This document shows, piece by piece, positions 7,980-16,113 of a stretch of DNA of 64,000 nucleotides. Origin of the DNA: Gammaproteobacteria bacterium (GTDB taxonomy: Bacteria > Gemmatimonadota > Gemmatimonadetes > Longimicrobiales > Gaopeijiaceae); assembly GCA_028819075.1 (NCBI GenBank), contig JAPPMM010000049.1:124001-188000 (forward strand), written 5' to 3'. The position numbers were made by a program, and so were the translations under genes. A model generated the notes under the pieces. It was not told the DNA's origin, did no database searches, and was given only the letters and a program-made list of their open reading frames with translations. Positions within the stretch are counted from its first letter, which is position 1; every line of letters starts with the position of its first letter.

Positions 7980-10421
7980 TTAGCGTTCGCTCTCCATCTC
8001 TTCTTCGGCCACCACGTCCGCCATCCTCATCCGGAACGGATCGCTCTGGATCACGCTGGTGATGAAGGAGGAGATGCGGTAGTCGTTCTCTTCGCCTTCC
8101 CGCGCGATCGCGCGCACGGTGGGCTGATCGTGGTATTCTACGCGCCGCCCCAACGCATACGCCAGTAGGTTCGTGGTGAAGGTGCGCACCAGCGGGATGG
8201 GCCGCTGCATCAGCGCGTCCCTGAGGTCTTCGGGCGCAGTCAACGGCGTACCGTCGTAGAGGTTGCCGCGGGTGTCGAGCGCCATGTTGTTCTCGCGGAT
8301 GCGCCACTTCCCGGTCACGTCGAAGTTGTCGAGTGCGAGCCCGATCGGATCCATGAACTGATGGCAGGCGTGGCACGTGGGGTTGGCCCGGTGGATCTCC
8401 ATGCGCTCCCGCGTGGTCAGGAAGCGTCCGTCCGTGGCTCCCTCGGTTTCCTCGAGCGCCGGAACGTCGGGTGGCGGTGGTGGCGGCGGTGTCCCCAGCA
8501 GCACCTCCATCACCCACTTCCCGCGTAGCACGGGAGAGGTGCGCGTACCCATCGACGTCAGCACCAGGATGGATCCCTGTCCCATGACGCCGCCGCGGCG
8601 GCTGTCCGGGTACTGCACACGGCGGAACTCGTCGCCGAGCACGCCCGGAATGCCGTAGTGCCTGGCCAGCCGCTCATTCAAGTAGGTGTAATCGGCGGTG
8701 TACAGGTCGAGAACGCTGCGGTCGTCGCGCACGAGGCTGTTGAAGAACATCTCGGTCTCGGTGCGCATCGCGTCGGCGAGCTGCTGGCTGTAGTTCGGGA
8801 ACCAGTAGGAGTCCGGGTGCACCTTGTCGAGGTCCTGCAGCCGGAACCACTGGGCCGCGAAGCGCGGTCCGAGCGCCTCGGCCCTGGGATCGGCCAGCAT
8901 CCGCCGGGTCTGTCTCTCCAGTTCCCTGTCGTTCTGGAGCCTTCCGCGCTCGGCGAGGTCGATCAGCTCGGCGTCGGGCTGGGTGCCCCAGAGGAACGCG
9001 GCCATGCGGGTCGCCAGAGCGAGGTCGCTGATTTCGTAGCGCTCGCCCGCCTTGATGTCCTCCGGCTGCGTTTCGATGCGGAAGATGAAGTGGGGGCTCG
9101 CGAGGATCGCCTGGAGCGCCCGGCGCACCCCCGTCTCGAAGCCCGAGTCACCGGCGCCGTCGTCGTAGAACGCCATCAGCCCGGCCATGTCGCGCTCGTC
9201 CAGGGGACGCCTGTAGGCGGCGCTTCCGATCTGGTCGATGATCTGCGCGGCGCACGGGCGCTCTCCCTCGGGGGTTGTGGGCCGACAGCTGAAGATGCGG
9301 CGGCGCGCCTCTGTCTCGGAAACGCTGGTGACGTTGTAGGGGCCGCTGATGATGAGGCTCTTCAGGTGCGGCAGGGTGGTCTGTCCCGGGCTTCCCCCGG
9401 CTCCGCCGGCCAGGGACCACTCCGGCGGCTTGATGAGGTCGTCGTAGGGACCGTCGATGCGGCGGACGAACGCGGCGGACACGCTGCGCTGTCCGGCGCG
9501 GATGAAGGTCGGGTTGGTCTTGATGGGCGAGCCGCCGCGGAAGTCGGCGCCTCCGCGCGGGAAGGGGCCGGCCGCCAGGAGGGCGATGGGCTCGCCGTCG
9601 ATGGAGATGTCCACGTTCTCGTAGCGGGCGCTGCGCCCACCCTCGATCACCGGGGTGAGGATGTACTCGCCGTCGGCCGGGAAGTCGTGAGTGACCACGA
9701 TGCCGCCGCGGGTGCCGTAGGGCGCGCCCTCCACGTATTCCCAGGCGTGCTGGGAGCCGTAGGGCGAGGTGTTGTAGGTGGCGTCCGTCGGATCGACGTT
9801 GGGGCTCCCGACCGCCAGGCGGCTCACTTCGCTGGCGGCGTTCAGGTAGGCGTCGAGGTGGGTTGGTGTGAGTGCCTGGACATCGGCGATGTTGTCGAAG
9901 TTCTCGCTCATCTGGTCGAGGGGAAGCCAGACGCCCGCATCGACCTCGATTCCCAGCAGTTCGCGGATGGCCGCCGAATACTCGGCACGGTTGAGGCGCT
10001 GGAAGGTTCGGACACCCGGATTGGGATGGCGCCGGTAGGCGTCATCCACGTTCTTCTCGAGCGTCTCGACGAGCGAAAGCAGAACCTCGGGCTCCGGCCT
10101 CGGCATGCCCGGAGGCGGCATCATGCCTGCGCGCAGCTTGCGGATCATGCGTTCCGCGAGCTGGGCATTGTCGGACGCGCCCTCGACGGTGAATTCGGCG
10201 AACGAGACGTTGCCGGTCAGCAGCGCGTCGTTGTGGCAGACCTGGCAGTAGGTGCGCACGACGGTGGTCAGCTCCTCCGTGGGCACGGACGCGGCGTGCA
10301 CGGCATCCGCCGGGGGAAGAGCTTCTCCGTCGGTGGCGATGCGGCCTGAACTCGTGCCGATTCCGGCACCCGTCACCAGGAGGCCTCCGACCAGTAAAGC
10401 GCCAGGGTTGAGGATCTTCAT
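7980..10421 (-). CDS. DUF1587/1595/1592/1588/1585 multidomain cytochrome-type protein, cassette 1
   Basis: 813 residues from ATG 10421, chosen because GGGAG precedes it and it begins a Sec signal. Domains in order: a haem-type site CQVCH (about 59-63), DUF1587 (FQRLNRAEYSAAIRELLG), DUF1595 (AAYRRPLDERDM, ILASPHFIFRIE), DUF1592 (RMLADPRAEALGPRFAAQW), DUF1588 with TSPVLRGKWVMEVLLG, a run of seven prolines and a second haem-type motif CHACH (about 683-687), and DUF1585 (LAYALGRRVEYHDQP). This family is common in Planctomycetes and Gemmatimonadota and is thought to be periplasmic and redox-active; its substrate is unknown. It heads cassette 1. Confidence 0.88.
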   Translation of the reverse strand: MKILNPGALLVGGLLVTGAGIGTSSGRIATDGEALPPADAVHAASVPTEELTTVVRTYCQVCHNDALLTGNVSFAEFTVEGASDNAQLAERMIRKLRAGMMPPPGMPRPEPEVLLSLVETLEKNVDDAYRRHPNPGVRTFQRLNRAEYSAAIRELLGIEVDAGVWLPLDQMSENFDNIADVQALTPTHLDAYLNAASEVSRLAVGSPNVDPTDATYNTSPYGSQHAWEYVEGAPYGTRGGIVVTHDFPADGEYILTPVIEGGRSARYENVDISIDGEPIALLAAGPFPRGGADFRGGSPIKTNPTFIRAGQRSVSAAFVRRIDGPYDDLIKPPEWSLAGGAGGSPGQTTLPHLKSLIISGPYNVTSVSETEARRRIFSCRPTTPEGERPCAAQIIDQIGSAAYRRPLDERDMAGLMAFYDDGAGDSGFETGVRRALQAILASPHFIFRIETQPEDIKAGERYEISDLALATRMAAFLWGTQPDAELIDLAERGRLQNDRELERQTRRMLADPRAEALGPRFAAQWFRLQDLDKVHPDSYWFPNYSQQLADAMRTETEMFFNSLVRDDRSVLDLYTADYTYLNERLARHYGIPGVLGDEFRRVQYPDSRRGGVMGQGSILVLTSMGTRTSPVLRGKWVMEVLLGTPPPPPPPDVPALEETEGATDGRFLTTRERMEIHRANPTCHACHQFMDPIGLALDNFDVTGKWRIRENNMALDTRGNLYDGTPLTAPEDLRDALMQRPIPLVRTFTTNLLAYALGRRVEYHDQPTVRAIAREGEENDYRISSFITSVIQSDPFRMRMADVVAEEEMESER

Positions 10422-10764
10422 ATCCGGTGCTCCCGTCCTTGTCCTGCGAACCAACCTGTGATCGCCTGAAACCGCCGCCCGCGGGTGGGAACCTGGCTGT
10501 GGCGCCCGGACGCAAGCGCCAGACGCAACCGACCCTTCCCGTACCCTGCATGACCCCCGATCCACGGAAAACGTTGACCCCGAGGGCTCGCGTTCCGTGG
10601 ATCGCGGAGACACTTCAACTAGTCTGTCAGCATAATGCGAACCGGCGGTTGCGGCAAGCACGGTTCATCATGCCCGGAAGCCACGGTTTCGGGCTCGCTT
10701 GCGGGGCGAAAAGCGAGAGCCGTATGGTGCTGACGAGCATCCGTAACACACCGAGGAGATGACG
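10422..10764. other. Divergent promoter region of cassette 1 and the BNR protein
   Basis: A 343-base gap between divergent genes. It includes an inverted repeat at 10561-10601 described separately. TTGACC at 10574 is a possible -35 for the rightward gene but lacks a good -10. No further gene was seen. Confidence 0.5.
10561..10601. promoter_or_regulatory. Inverted repeat, possible operator
   Basis: TCCACGGAA (10561-10569) is repeated inverted as TTCCGTGGA (10593-10601). It lies in the intergenic space shared by cassette 1 and the BNR gene, so it could be a regulator site for either. No matching regulator was identified. Confidence 0.4.
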
Positions 10765-13700
10765 ATGAACACAGTCTTGAGAACCACATGGCGCCTGCTT
10801 CCTCTGGTAGCCGTGATCCTCGCTCTCGCGAGCGCGAGCGGGGCGCAGCAGATAACCCCCGAAGCCTACCAGCAGCTTCGCTACCGACACATCGGCCCGG
10901 TGGGCAACCGCCTCGCGGCGGTGGCCGGGGTTGCCGGAGATCCCCTGACCTACTACGCGGGGGCCGCCTCCGGCGGGATCTGGAAGACCAGCGACGGCGG
11001 AGAATACTGGGAGTCCGTCTTCGATGACCAGACGGATCACTCGGTCGGGGCGCTCGCGGTAGCGCCCTCGGACCCGTCGGTCGTGTGGGCCGGGACGGGC
11101 GAGCCCCACATTCGCTCGAACGTCTCGCTCGGAACCGGGGTCTACAAGTCCACCGACGCGGGCCGGACGTGGCGTCACATGGGGCTCGGCGAGGGAGGGC
11201 CGACGCGCATGTCGCGCATCGTCGTCCATCCGCACGATCCGGACATCGTGTACGTGGGAGCGCTGGGCCACGCCCACGGGCCGCAGCAGGCGCGTGGCGT
11301 CTTCCGCACCACGGACGGGGGCGAGAGCTGGGAGCACGTGCTTTATGTGGACGAGAACACGGGCGCTTCCAGCATCGAGATGGACCCCTCCAACCCACGC
11401 CGGCTCTTCGCGGGCATGTGGACCGTGGAGGTGCATACCTGGGGACGAGAGAGCGGAGGAGAGGGCAGCGGCATCTACCTTTCGGAGGACGGTGGCGACA
11501 CCTGGAACAAGCTCGAAGGCAACGGGTTGCCGGCGTTGCCGGTGGGGAAGACCGACCTCTGTCTGACCCCGGCCGATCCCAATCGGGTGTACGCGCTGAT
11601 CGAGACCGGCGACGGGGTGCCCTGGCACGGGCGCGAGACCGAGAGCGGCGAGTTCTGGCGTTCGCTCGACGGAGGGTCGACGTGGGAGCTGATGAACCAC
11701 TCCCGCGACCTGGGCGGACGCACCGCCTACTACAACAACTGTTTCGTCAGCCCCGACGACCCGGATGAAGTCTACTTCCAGACCTCCGGTTTCTCCCGCT
11801 CCCTGGACGGGGGCGCGACCTACGTTAACCACCAGGGCCGCCAGCGGCCCGGGGGCGACTACCACGACATGTGGATTGACCCGCTGAACGGCGACCGGAT
11901 GATCGTGGGGAACGACCAGAACGTGGCCGTCTCCATGAATCGGGGCATGTCGTGGCACGCCACCGAGTTGCCCATCGGCCAGATGTACCACGTGACGGCG
12001 GACAACGCGATTCCCTACAACGTGCTCGGCAACCGGCAGGACGGACCCTCGTTCCGCGGGCCCAGCAACAGCCGCACGGGTGGCTTCGGGGGCATCGGCG
12101 GACCGATCTCGCGGTCGGAATGGGTGACCGTGGGAGGGGGTGAGAGCGGGTTCGCGACCCCCGATCCCGAGGATCCGAACATCGTGTGGTCAAGCGCGTC
12201 GGGATCGGGTGCGCGGGGCGGTGTGGTGGTGCGCTGGGACGCCCGCAACCGCCAGTTCCGGGATGTCGAGGTGTGGCCCGAACTGGCCAGCGGCCACCCG
12301 GCCAGCGGGGTGCGCTTCCGCTTCCAGTGGACGTTCCCGCTACACGTGTCGTCGCACGACCGCAACACCATCTTCGTTACCAGCCAGCATGTGCACCGGA
12401 CCACCAACGGCGGCCAGAGCTGGGAGATCATCAGCCCCGACCTGACCACCAACGACGAGTCGCGCATGGGGATCTCCGGCGGGCTCACACCGGACAACAT
12501 CGGGGTCGAGTTCTGCTGCGTGATCTACGCCTTCGCCGAGTCCTCCCTCGACGCGAACGTGATGTGGGCCGGGTCAAACGACGGGCTCGTACACGTCACG
12601 CGGGACGGTGGCGGGACCTGGAGCAACGTGACCGACAACATCCCGGACCTGCCGCCGGACGGCGTCGTGCGGGGCATTCACGCGTCGGCTTACGAGACCG
12701 GGAAGGCCTATTTTGCCATTGAGCACCACCAGCAGGGCAACTTCGAGCCGCACGTGTACCGCACCGACGACTACGGCGAGAGCTTCACGAAGATCGTCGA
12801 GGGCATCGCCGACAGTCCGCTCAGCTACACGCGCGACATCCACGAGGACCCGGTGCGGCCCGGGCTCCTCTATCTCGGCACCGAGAATATCCTCTATGTC
12901 TCGTTCGACGACGGGGACAACTGGCGGCCGCTCATGAACAACATGCCGGTGTCGCCGATGTACGGGATCGAGGTGCAGAAGCACTTCAACGACCTGGTGG
13001 TGGGGACCTACGGGCGCGGCTTCTGGATCCTGGACGACATCACGCCGCTGCAGCAGTTGAGTGCGGAGGTCGCGGGGTCGGCGGCGCACCTGTTCGCTCC
13101 GCGCGATGCCTACCGCTTCCGCGCCATCACGGCTGCGCGCTCCATGCCCAACGACCAGTCCGACGGCGACAATCCGCCCTACGGCGCCTCGATCAACTAC
13201 TGGCTGGGCGACGGCAGCGCGGGCGGGGCGATGATCCACATCGCGGATGCGGCCGGTAACCCGGTGCGTTCGCTCGAGGGTCCGGGGCAGGCTGGAATCA
13301 ACCGGGTGTGGTGGGACCTGCGGGACGAGCCGTCACCGGAGATCGTGTTCCGCACCAGGCCGCTCTACGCCGACTGGGTGGACCTTGGCGACGACCGTAC
13401 GCGCTCCGGCGGACAGGGGCTCTCGATGCTGATGCCGCCGGGCACCTACACCGTGACACTCGAGGTGGACGGGCAGCCCGGCCAGTCGCAGGAGCTGCGC
13501 GTGCACAAGGATCCCAATTCCAGCGGAACCGAGGCGAACATCCGGGCGCAGCTGGCGATGTTCTCGGACATCCGGGCCGACTACGCGGAGGTGACGTCGA
13601 TGGTGAACCGCATCGAATGGGTGCGGCGTCAGCTCTACGACCTGCAGGCCGTGCTGGAGGACCGGGGCGGGGCCGACGAGATCCTCGCTGCAGCGGCCGA

Positions 13701-13998
13701 GCTGGACGAGAACCTCATCGCGGTAGAGGACAATCTGGTGCGCCTGATCACCACGGGCACGGGGCAGGACGGCGTGCGCTGGGCGCCCAAGCTGGCGGAG
13801 GAGCTGCGCTACCTGTCCCGGGCGATCATGAACGGGGACTTCTCCCCGACGGATCAGGCGGGCGAGGTCCAGCGGCTGCTGAACGCGGAGGTCGTGGAGT
13901 ACCGAACGCAGGTGGAGGAGCTGTTCGAAGGCGAGATCGCTGACTTCAACCGGCGCCTGCTGGCGAGCAACCTGTCACCGCTGATTTCCGACGGGTGA
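10765..13998 (+). CDS. Exported VPS10/BNR-repeat propeller protein
   Basis: 1077 residues. ATG 10765 is preferred over 10759 because GAGGAG lies six bases before it. After a Sec signal ending SGAQ, at least eight Asp-box motifs (S/T-x-D-x-G-x-T/S-W) are visible, for example STDAGRTW, TTDGGESW, SEDGGDTW, SLDGGSTW, TTNGGQSW and TRDGGGTW, indicating one or two beta-propellers like sortilin/VPS10 or BNR glycosyl-hydrolase-like proteins. The last 200 residues are helical (VTSMVNRIEWVRRQL, LVRLITTGTG). Large proteins of this type are frequent in Gemmatimonadota and often annotated as glycosyl hydrolases without proof. Likely extracytoplasmic; no catalytic residues could be assigned. Confidence 0.8.
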   Translation: MNTVLRTTWRLLPLVAVILALASASGAQQITPEAYQQLRYRHIGPVGNRLAAVAGVAGDPLTYYAGAASGGIWKTSDGGEYWESVFDDQTDHSVGALAVAPSDPSVVWAGTGEPHIRSNVSLGTGVYKSTDAGRTWRHMGLGEGGPTRMSRIVVHPHDPDIVYVGALGHAHGPQQARGVFRTTDGGESWEHVLYVDENTGASSIEMDPSNPRRLFAGMWTVEVHTWGRESGGEGSGIYLSEDGGDTWNKLEGNGLPALPVGKTDLCLTPADPNRVYALIETGDGVPWHGRETESGEFWRSLDGGSTWELMNHSRDLGGRTAYYNNCFVSPDDPDEVYFQTSGFSRSLDGGATYVNHQGRQRPGGDYHDMWIDPLNGDRMIVGNDQNVAVSMNRGMSWHATELPIGQMYHVTADNAIPYNVLGNRQDGPSFRGPSNSRTGGFGGIGGPISRSEWVTVGGGESGFATPDPEDPNIVWSSASGSGARGGVVVRWDARNRQFRDVEVWPELASGHPASGVRFRFQWTFPLHVSSHDRNTIFVTSQHVHRTTNGGQSWEIISPDLTTNDESRMGISGGLTPDNIGVEFCCVIYAFAESSLDANVMWAGSNDGLVHVTRDGGGTWSNVTDNIPDLPPDGVVRGIHASAYETGKAYFAIEHHQQGNFEPHVYRTDDYGESFTKIVEGIADSPLSYTRDIHEDPVRPGLLYLGTENILYVSFDDGDNWRPLMNNMPVSPMYGIEVQKHFNDLVVGTYGRGFWILDDITPLQQLSAEVAGSAAHLFAPRDAYRFRAITAARSMPNDQSDGDNPPYGASINYWLGDGSAGGAMIHIADAAGNPVRSLEGPGQAGINRVWWDLRDEPSPEIVFRTRPLYADWVDLGDDRTRSGGQGLSMLMPPGTYTVTLEVDGQPGQSQELRVHKDPNSSGTEANIRAQLAMFSDIRADYAEVTSMVNRIEWVRRQLYDLQAVLEDRGGADEILAAAAELDENLIAVEDNLVRLITTGTGQDGVRWAPKLAEELRYLSRAIMNGDFSPTDQAGEVQRLLNAEVVEYRTQVEELFEGEIADFNRRLLASNLSPLISDG

Positions 13999-14317
13999 TC
14001 AGGGCGGGGCGCGGCTCGTCCCGGTCCCATCCGCGGCATCAACGGGCCGACCCGCTGCGCACCGCTGCCGGGCAGCTGGCCGCAACCGCGCCGGGTCAAC
14101 CACCGGAACCGCCGTCCCGCCTGCCGGGTACGGCCCGAACACTCCTGCGGGCCAACGAGCCAACCGTCCATCACGGGCCGCGCCCGGCGCGGCGCGCCCA
14201 AAGTCCCAACCCGTCATTCCATCGCCCAGGCTCGCGCGCGACCCTTCATCTCCCCGCGACCGCGATCCGAGCAAGAGAGAAGGAGGGTGGACGAGATGTG
14301 GCAGCTCTACATGGCTA
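13999..14317. other. Intergenic region, nothing recognised beyond a ribosome site
   Basis: About 319 bases of very GC-rich sequence after the BNR gene. A strong AAGGAGGG site near 14280-14287 precedes an ATG at 14296, which opens a different frame from the coiled-coil gene at 14318. No other gene or structure is evident. Confidence 0.4.
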
Positions 14318-14641
14318 ATGGGCACCGTTCTGGCGGCCGTGGTCACTGCGGCGGCCTTTGGGTGGCGCGTGTCGAGCGCCATGCGGAAGGAGAACCGTGA
14401 GGCCCACGCCGGCATCCGCACCGAAATCCAAACGTTCCGGGAGGACCTCACGGCCGAGATCGCGGAGAACCGAGAGGCGATCGCAGGTCTCCGGGAGGAC
14501 CTCGCCGCGTTCAAGGGCCACATGGACGCGAAGATCGACGCCCACGGCGCGCGGATCGACCTCTTGGAGGCCAGGGTCGCCAAGACCGGCGAGGACGTGG
14601 CGTTCATCAAGGGGCTCCTGACCGGCGGGGGCCAGGACTGA
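14318..14641 (+). CDS. Small membrane-anchored coiled-coil protein, 5' end uncertain
   Basis: 107 residues. One N-terminal membrane segment (TVLAAVVTAAAFGW) is followed by a heptad-rich helix (REDLTAEIAENREAIAGLRED, then a KIDAHGARIDLLEARV stretch) and a short tail LLTGGGQD. Proteins like this occur widely as short hypothetical proteins; their function is unknown to me. The ATG at 14318 has no ribosome site. The well-placed ATG at 14296 behind AAGGAGGG reads MWQLYMAN in another frame; removing one base near 14317 would join it to this frame. So either a frameshift or sequencing error is present, or the two frames are translationally coupled. Confidence 0.6.
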   Translation: MGTVLAAVVTAAAFGWRVSSAMRKENREAHAGIRTEIQTFREDLTAEIAENREAIAGLREDLAAFKGHMDAKIDAHGARIDLLEARVAKTGEDVAFIKGLLTGGGQD

Positions 14642-14661
14642 GCCGCACGGTCGCGCGGCTC
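14640..14661. terminator. Weak hairpin between convergent genes
   Basis: GAGCCGC (14640-14646) pairs with GCGGCTC (14655-14661) just after the coiled-coil gene and before the end of the leftward plug protein. There is no U-tract, so the assignment is tentative. Confidence 0.3.
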
Positions 14662-14703
14662 CTCGTGGGCTGACCGGGCGCGGATCGCTTCAGGAATCCG
14701 CTC

Positions 14704-15432
14704 TCAGGCTCCGCCGCGCGTTCGCCAGGTGTCGACGAGGATGACGCCGTTGGCCGCGTCGGGGTAGAGCGACGCTGCGGAGGGCCCGCGCAGCACGCGA
14801 ATTCTGCGTACTTCGGTCGCGGAGAGATCCTCCAGGTACACGATGTCCGCTCTGGCGCCGTCGATGTAGATCGAAGGCATGTTGCTCTGGGAGACGGAGC
14901 CGTTTCCGCGAATGCGGATCTCGCTTCGCGTGGTGCCCCCGATGGCGTCCGTGCGCACCATCAGGGACGGCACCCGCGTGGTCAGAAGCTCCAGGGCATT
15001 GCGCGCCGAGTCGGATTCATCGGGGATAATCTCGGTGTAGCTTCCGCCGTCCTCCACGTCTTCTTCGGGCCTGTCCGCGACGACGCGCAACTCGTCCAGC
15101 AGGAACGCCATGGGAGAAAGCGGGAACTGGACGAAGGTCACGCTGTTGGAGCGGACCTCCACCTCGCCCACGATGGCGATGTACCCGAGTTGCTCAACTC
15201 TGACGGAGATGTTGCCGGACGGCACGTCGCGCAGGGAGAAGTGACCGTCCTCGTTGGTGACTTCGGAGAGCTCGTGACTTACAACCTTAACGGTGGCGCC
15301 TACGATGGGCTCCAGGGTGACGTTGTCCACCACCTCGCCCACGATGGAACCGCCGTCCTGTGCATGAGCCAATGACGGTGCCGCGGCCAGGGTCATGGCG
15401 ACCGCGATAAATCGAATCGGTAGATGCTTCAC
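14704..15432 (-). CDS. Solitary carboxypeptidase-regulatory plus TonB plug protein without barrel
   Basis: 242 residues. A Sec signal (ending LAHAQ) leads into a carboxypeptidase-regulatory-like domain (GSIVGEVVDNVTLEPIVGA, VRVEQLGYIA) and a plug domain (RIRGNGSVSQSNMPSIYIDG, RIRVLRGPSAASLYPDAANG, ILVDTWRTRGGA), where translation stops. SusC or TonB receptors continue for 600-800 residues of barrel after this point. This is a complete-looking two-domain protein, not cut by the window. It lies last in a leftward run after SusC, SusD and a lipoprotein, 129 bases from the latter. It could be a soluble partner of the receptor or a decayed receptor. Confidence 0.75.
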   Translation of the reverse strand: MKHLPIRFIAVAMTLAAAPSLAHAQDGGSIVGEVVDNVTLEPIVGATVKVVSHELSEVTNEDGHFSLRDVPSGNISVRVEQLGYIAIVGEVEVRSNSVTFVQFPLSPMAFLLDELRVVADRPEEDVEDGGSYTEIIPDESDSARNALELLTTRVPSLMVRTDAIGGTTRSEIRIRGNGSVSQSNMPSIYIDGARADIVYLEDLSATEVRRIRVLRGPSAASLYPDAANGVILVDTWRTRGGA

Positions 15433-15561
15433 CGGGTACCTCCTGCGTTCTGCCCGCCAAGAGGTGTGATACCCGTCCGAGCGGCAGTCGTTTCCCGCGG
15501 GCTCGGCAAATCTCTCAGTTGGGAGGCAGAGCGATCCGGGCCTGGGCGCAGCCGGCGACGC

Positions 15562-16020
15562 TCAAGGCACGTTCACCACGACGAGCGCCTGCCACGAGGG
15601 GGTTAGCTGCGACTCGATGATCGCGTCCAGGTGGTCATCGTGCGGAATGACCCCGCACGGGAAGGCCGAACCCTCGACCCTGTCGATCATCACATAGCTG
15701 TCATCGTCGGTCTCGCGAATGTAGCAGCCTATCCAGAGCAGCGACGCCCGGCTCATGTCTCCCGCCTCGGGGGGCAGGTGGCCGAGCGCGAAACCGGAGC
15801 GCGTGAGCTGTCCCGCGAACCCGATGATGATCGAGTGCTCAAGCGGGCCTTCGAAGCCCTCGGGTGGCACCACCTCGCGAAGGACGCCAGGGATGTCAGG
15901 CAGCTCGACGGAGTGGATGGTGTCGTCTCCGCATGCGAGCGTTGCGAGCACGCCGGCCGCCAGCACGCGCTTCGCCCTCCGGTGCCATCCGTAGCCAGAC
16001 GCCGGGAGTGAACTCTTCAT
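15562..16020 (-). CDS. Lipoprotein of unknown function downstream of SusD
   Basis: 152 residues from ATG 16020, which yields a lipoprotein signal with LATLAC (cysteine 30). The mature part has short recognisable phrases only: GPLEHSIIIGFAGQL, LLWIGCYIRETDDDSYVMID, WQALVVVNVP. I do not recognise the family. Two further cysteines (WIGCY and FPCGV) could form a disulfide. It follows the SusD gene by 93 bases with a strong hairpin in between, so expression may be lower than that of SusCD. It may be a surface lipoprotein accessory to the uptake pair. A longer reading from 16089 is possible but would run through the hairpin. Confidence 0.65.
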   Translation of the reverse strand: MKSSLPASGYGWHRRAKRVLAAGVLATLACGDDTIHSVELPDIPGVLREVVPPEGFEGPLEHSIIIGFAGQLTRSGFALGHLPPEAGDMSRASLLWIGCYIRETDDDSYVMIDRVEGSAFPCGVIPHDDHLDAIIESQLTPSWQALVVVNVP

Positions 16021-16051
16021 CCGAACCCGGTTCCTTATCCCCGAAATAGCT

Positions 16052-16081
16052 CGTGGGGGGGCCGGAGCGGGCCCCCCCACG
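16052..16081 (-). terminator. Strong hairpin after SusD
   Basis: A perfect 12-base stem (16052-16063 with 16070-16081) around a six-base loop follows the SusD stop codon. On the leftward transcript it is followed by a short, weak AU-rich stretch (AGCTATTT), so it may be a terminator or an mRNA-stabilising 3' hairpin. Confidence 0.5.
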
Positions 16082-16113
16082 AAGTCCAACGTCGCGGTCT
16101 GGTCGTGACGGTA

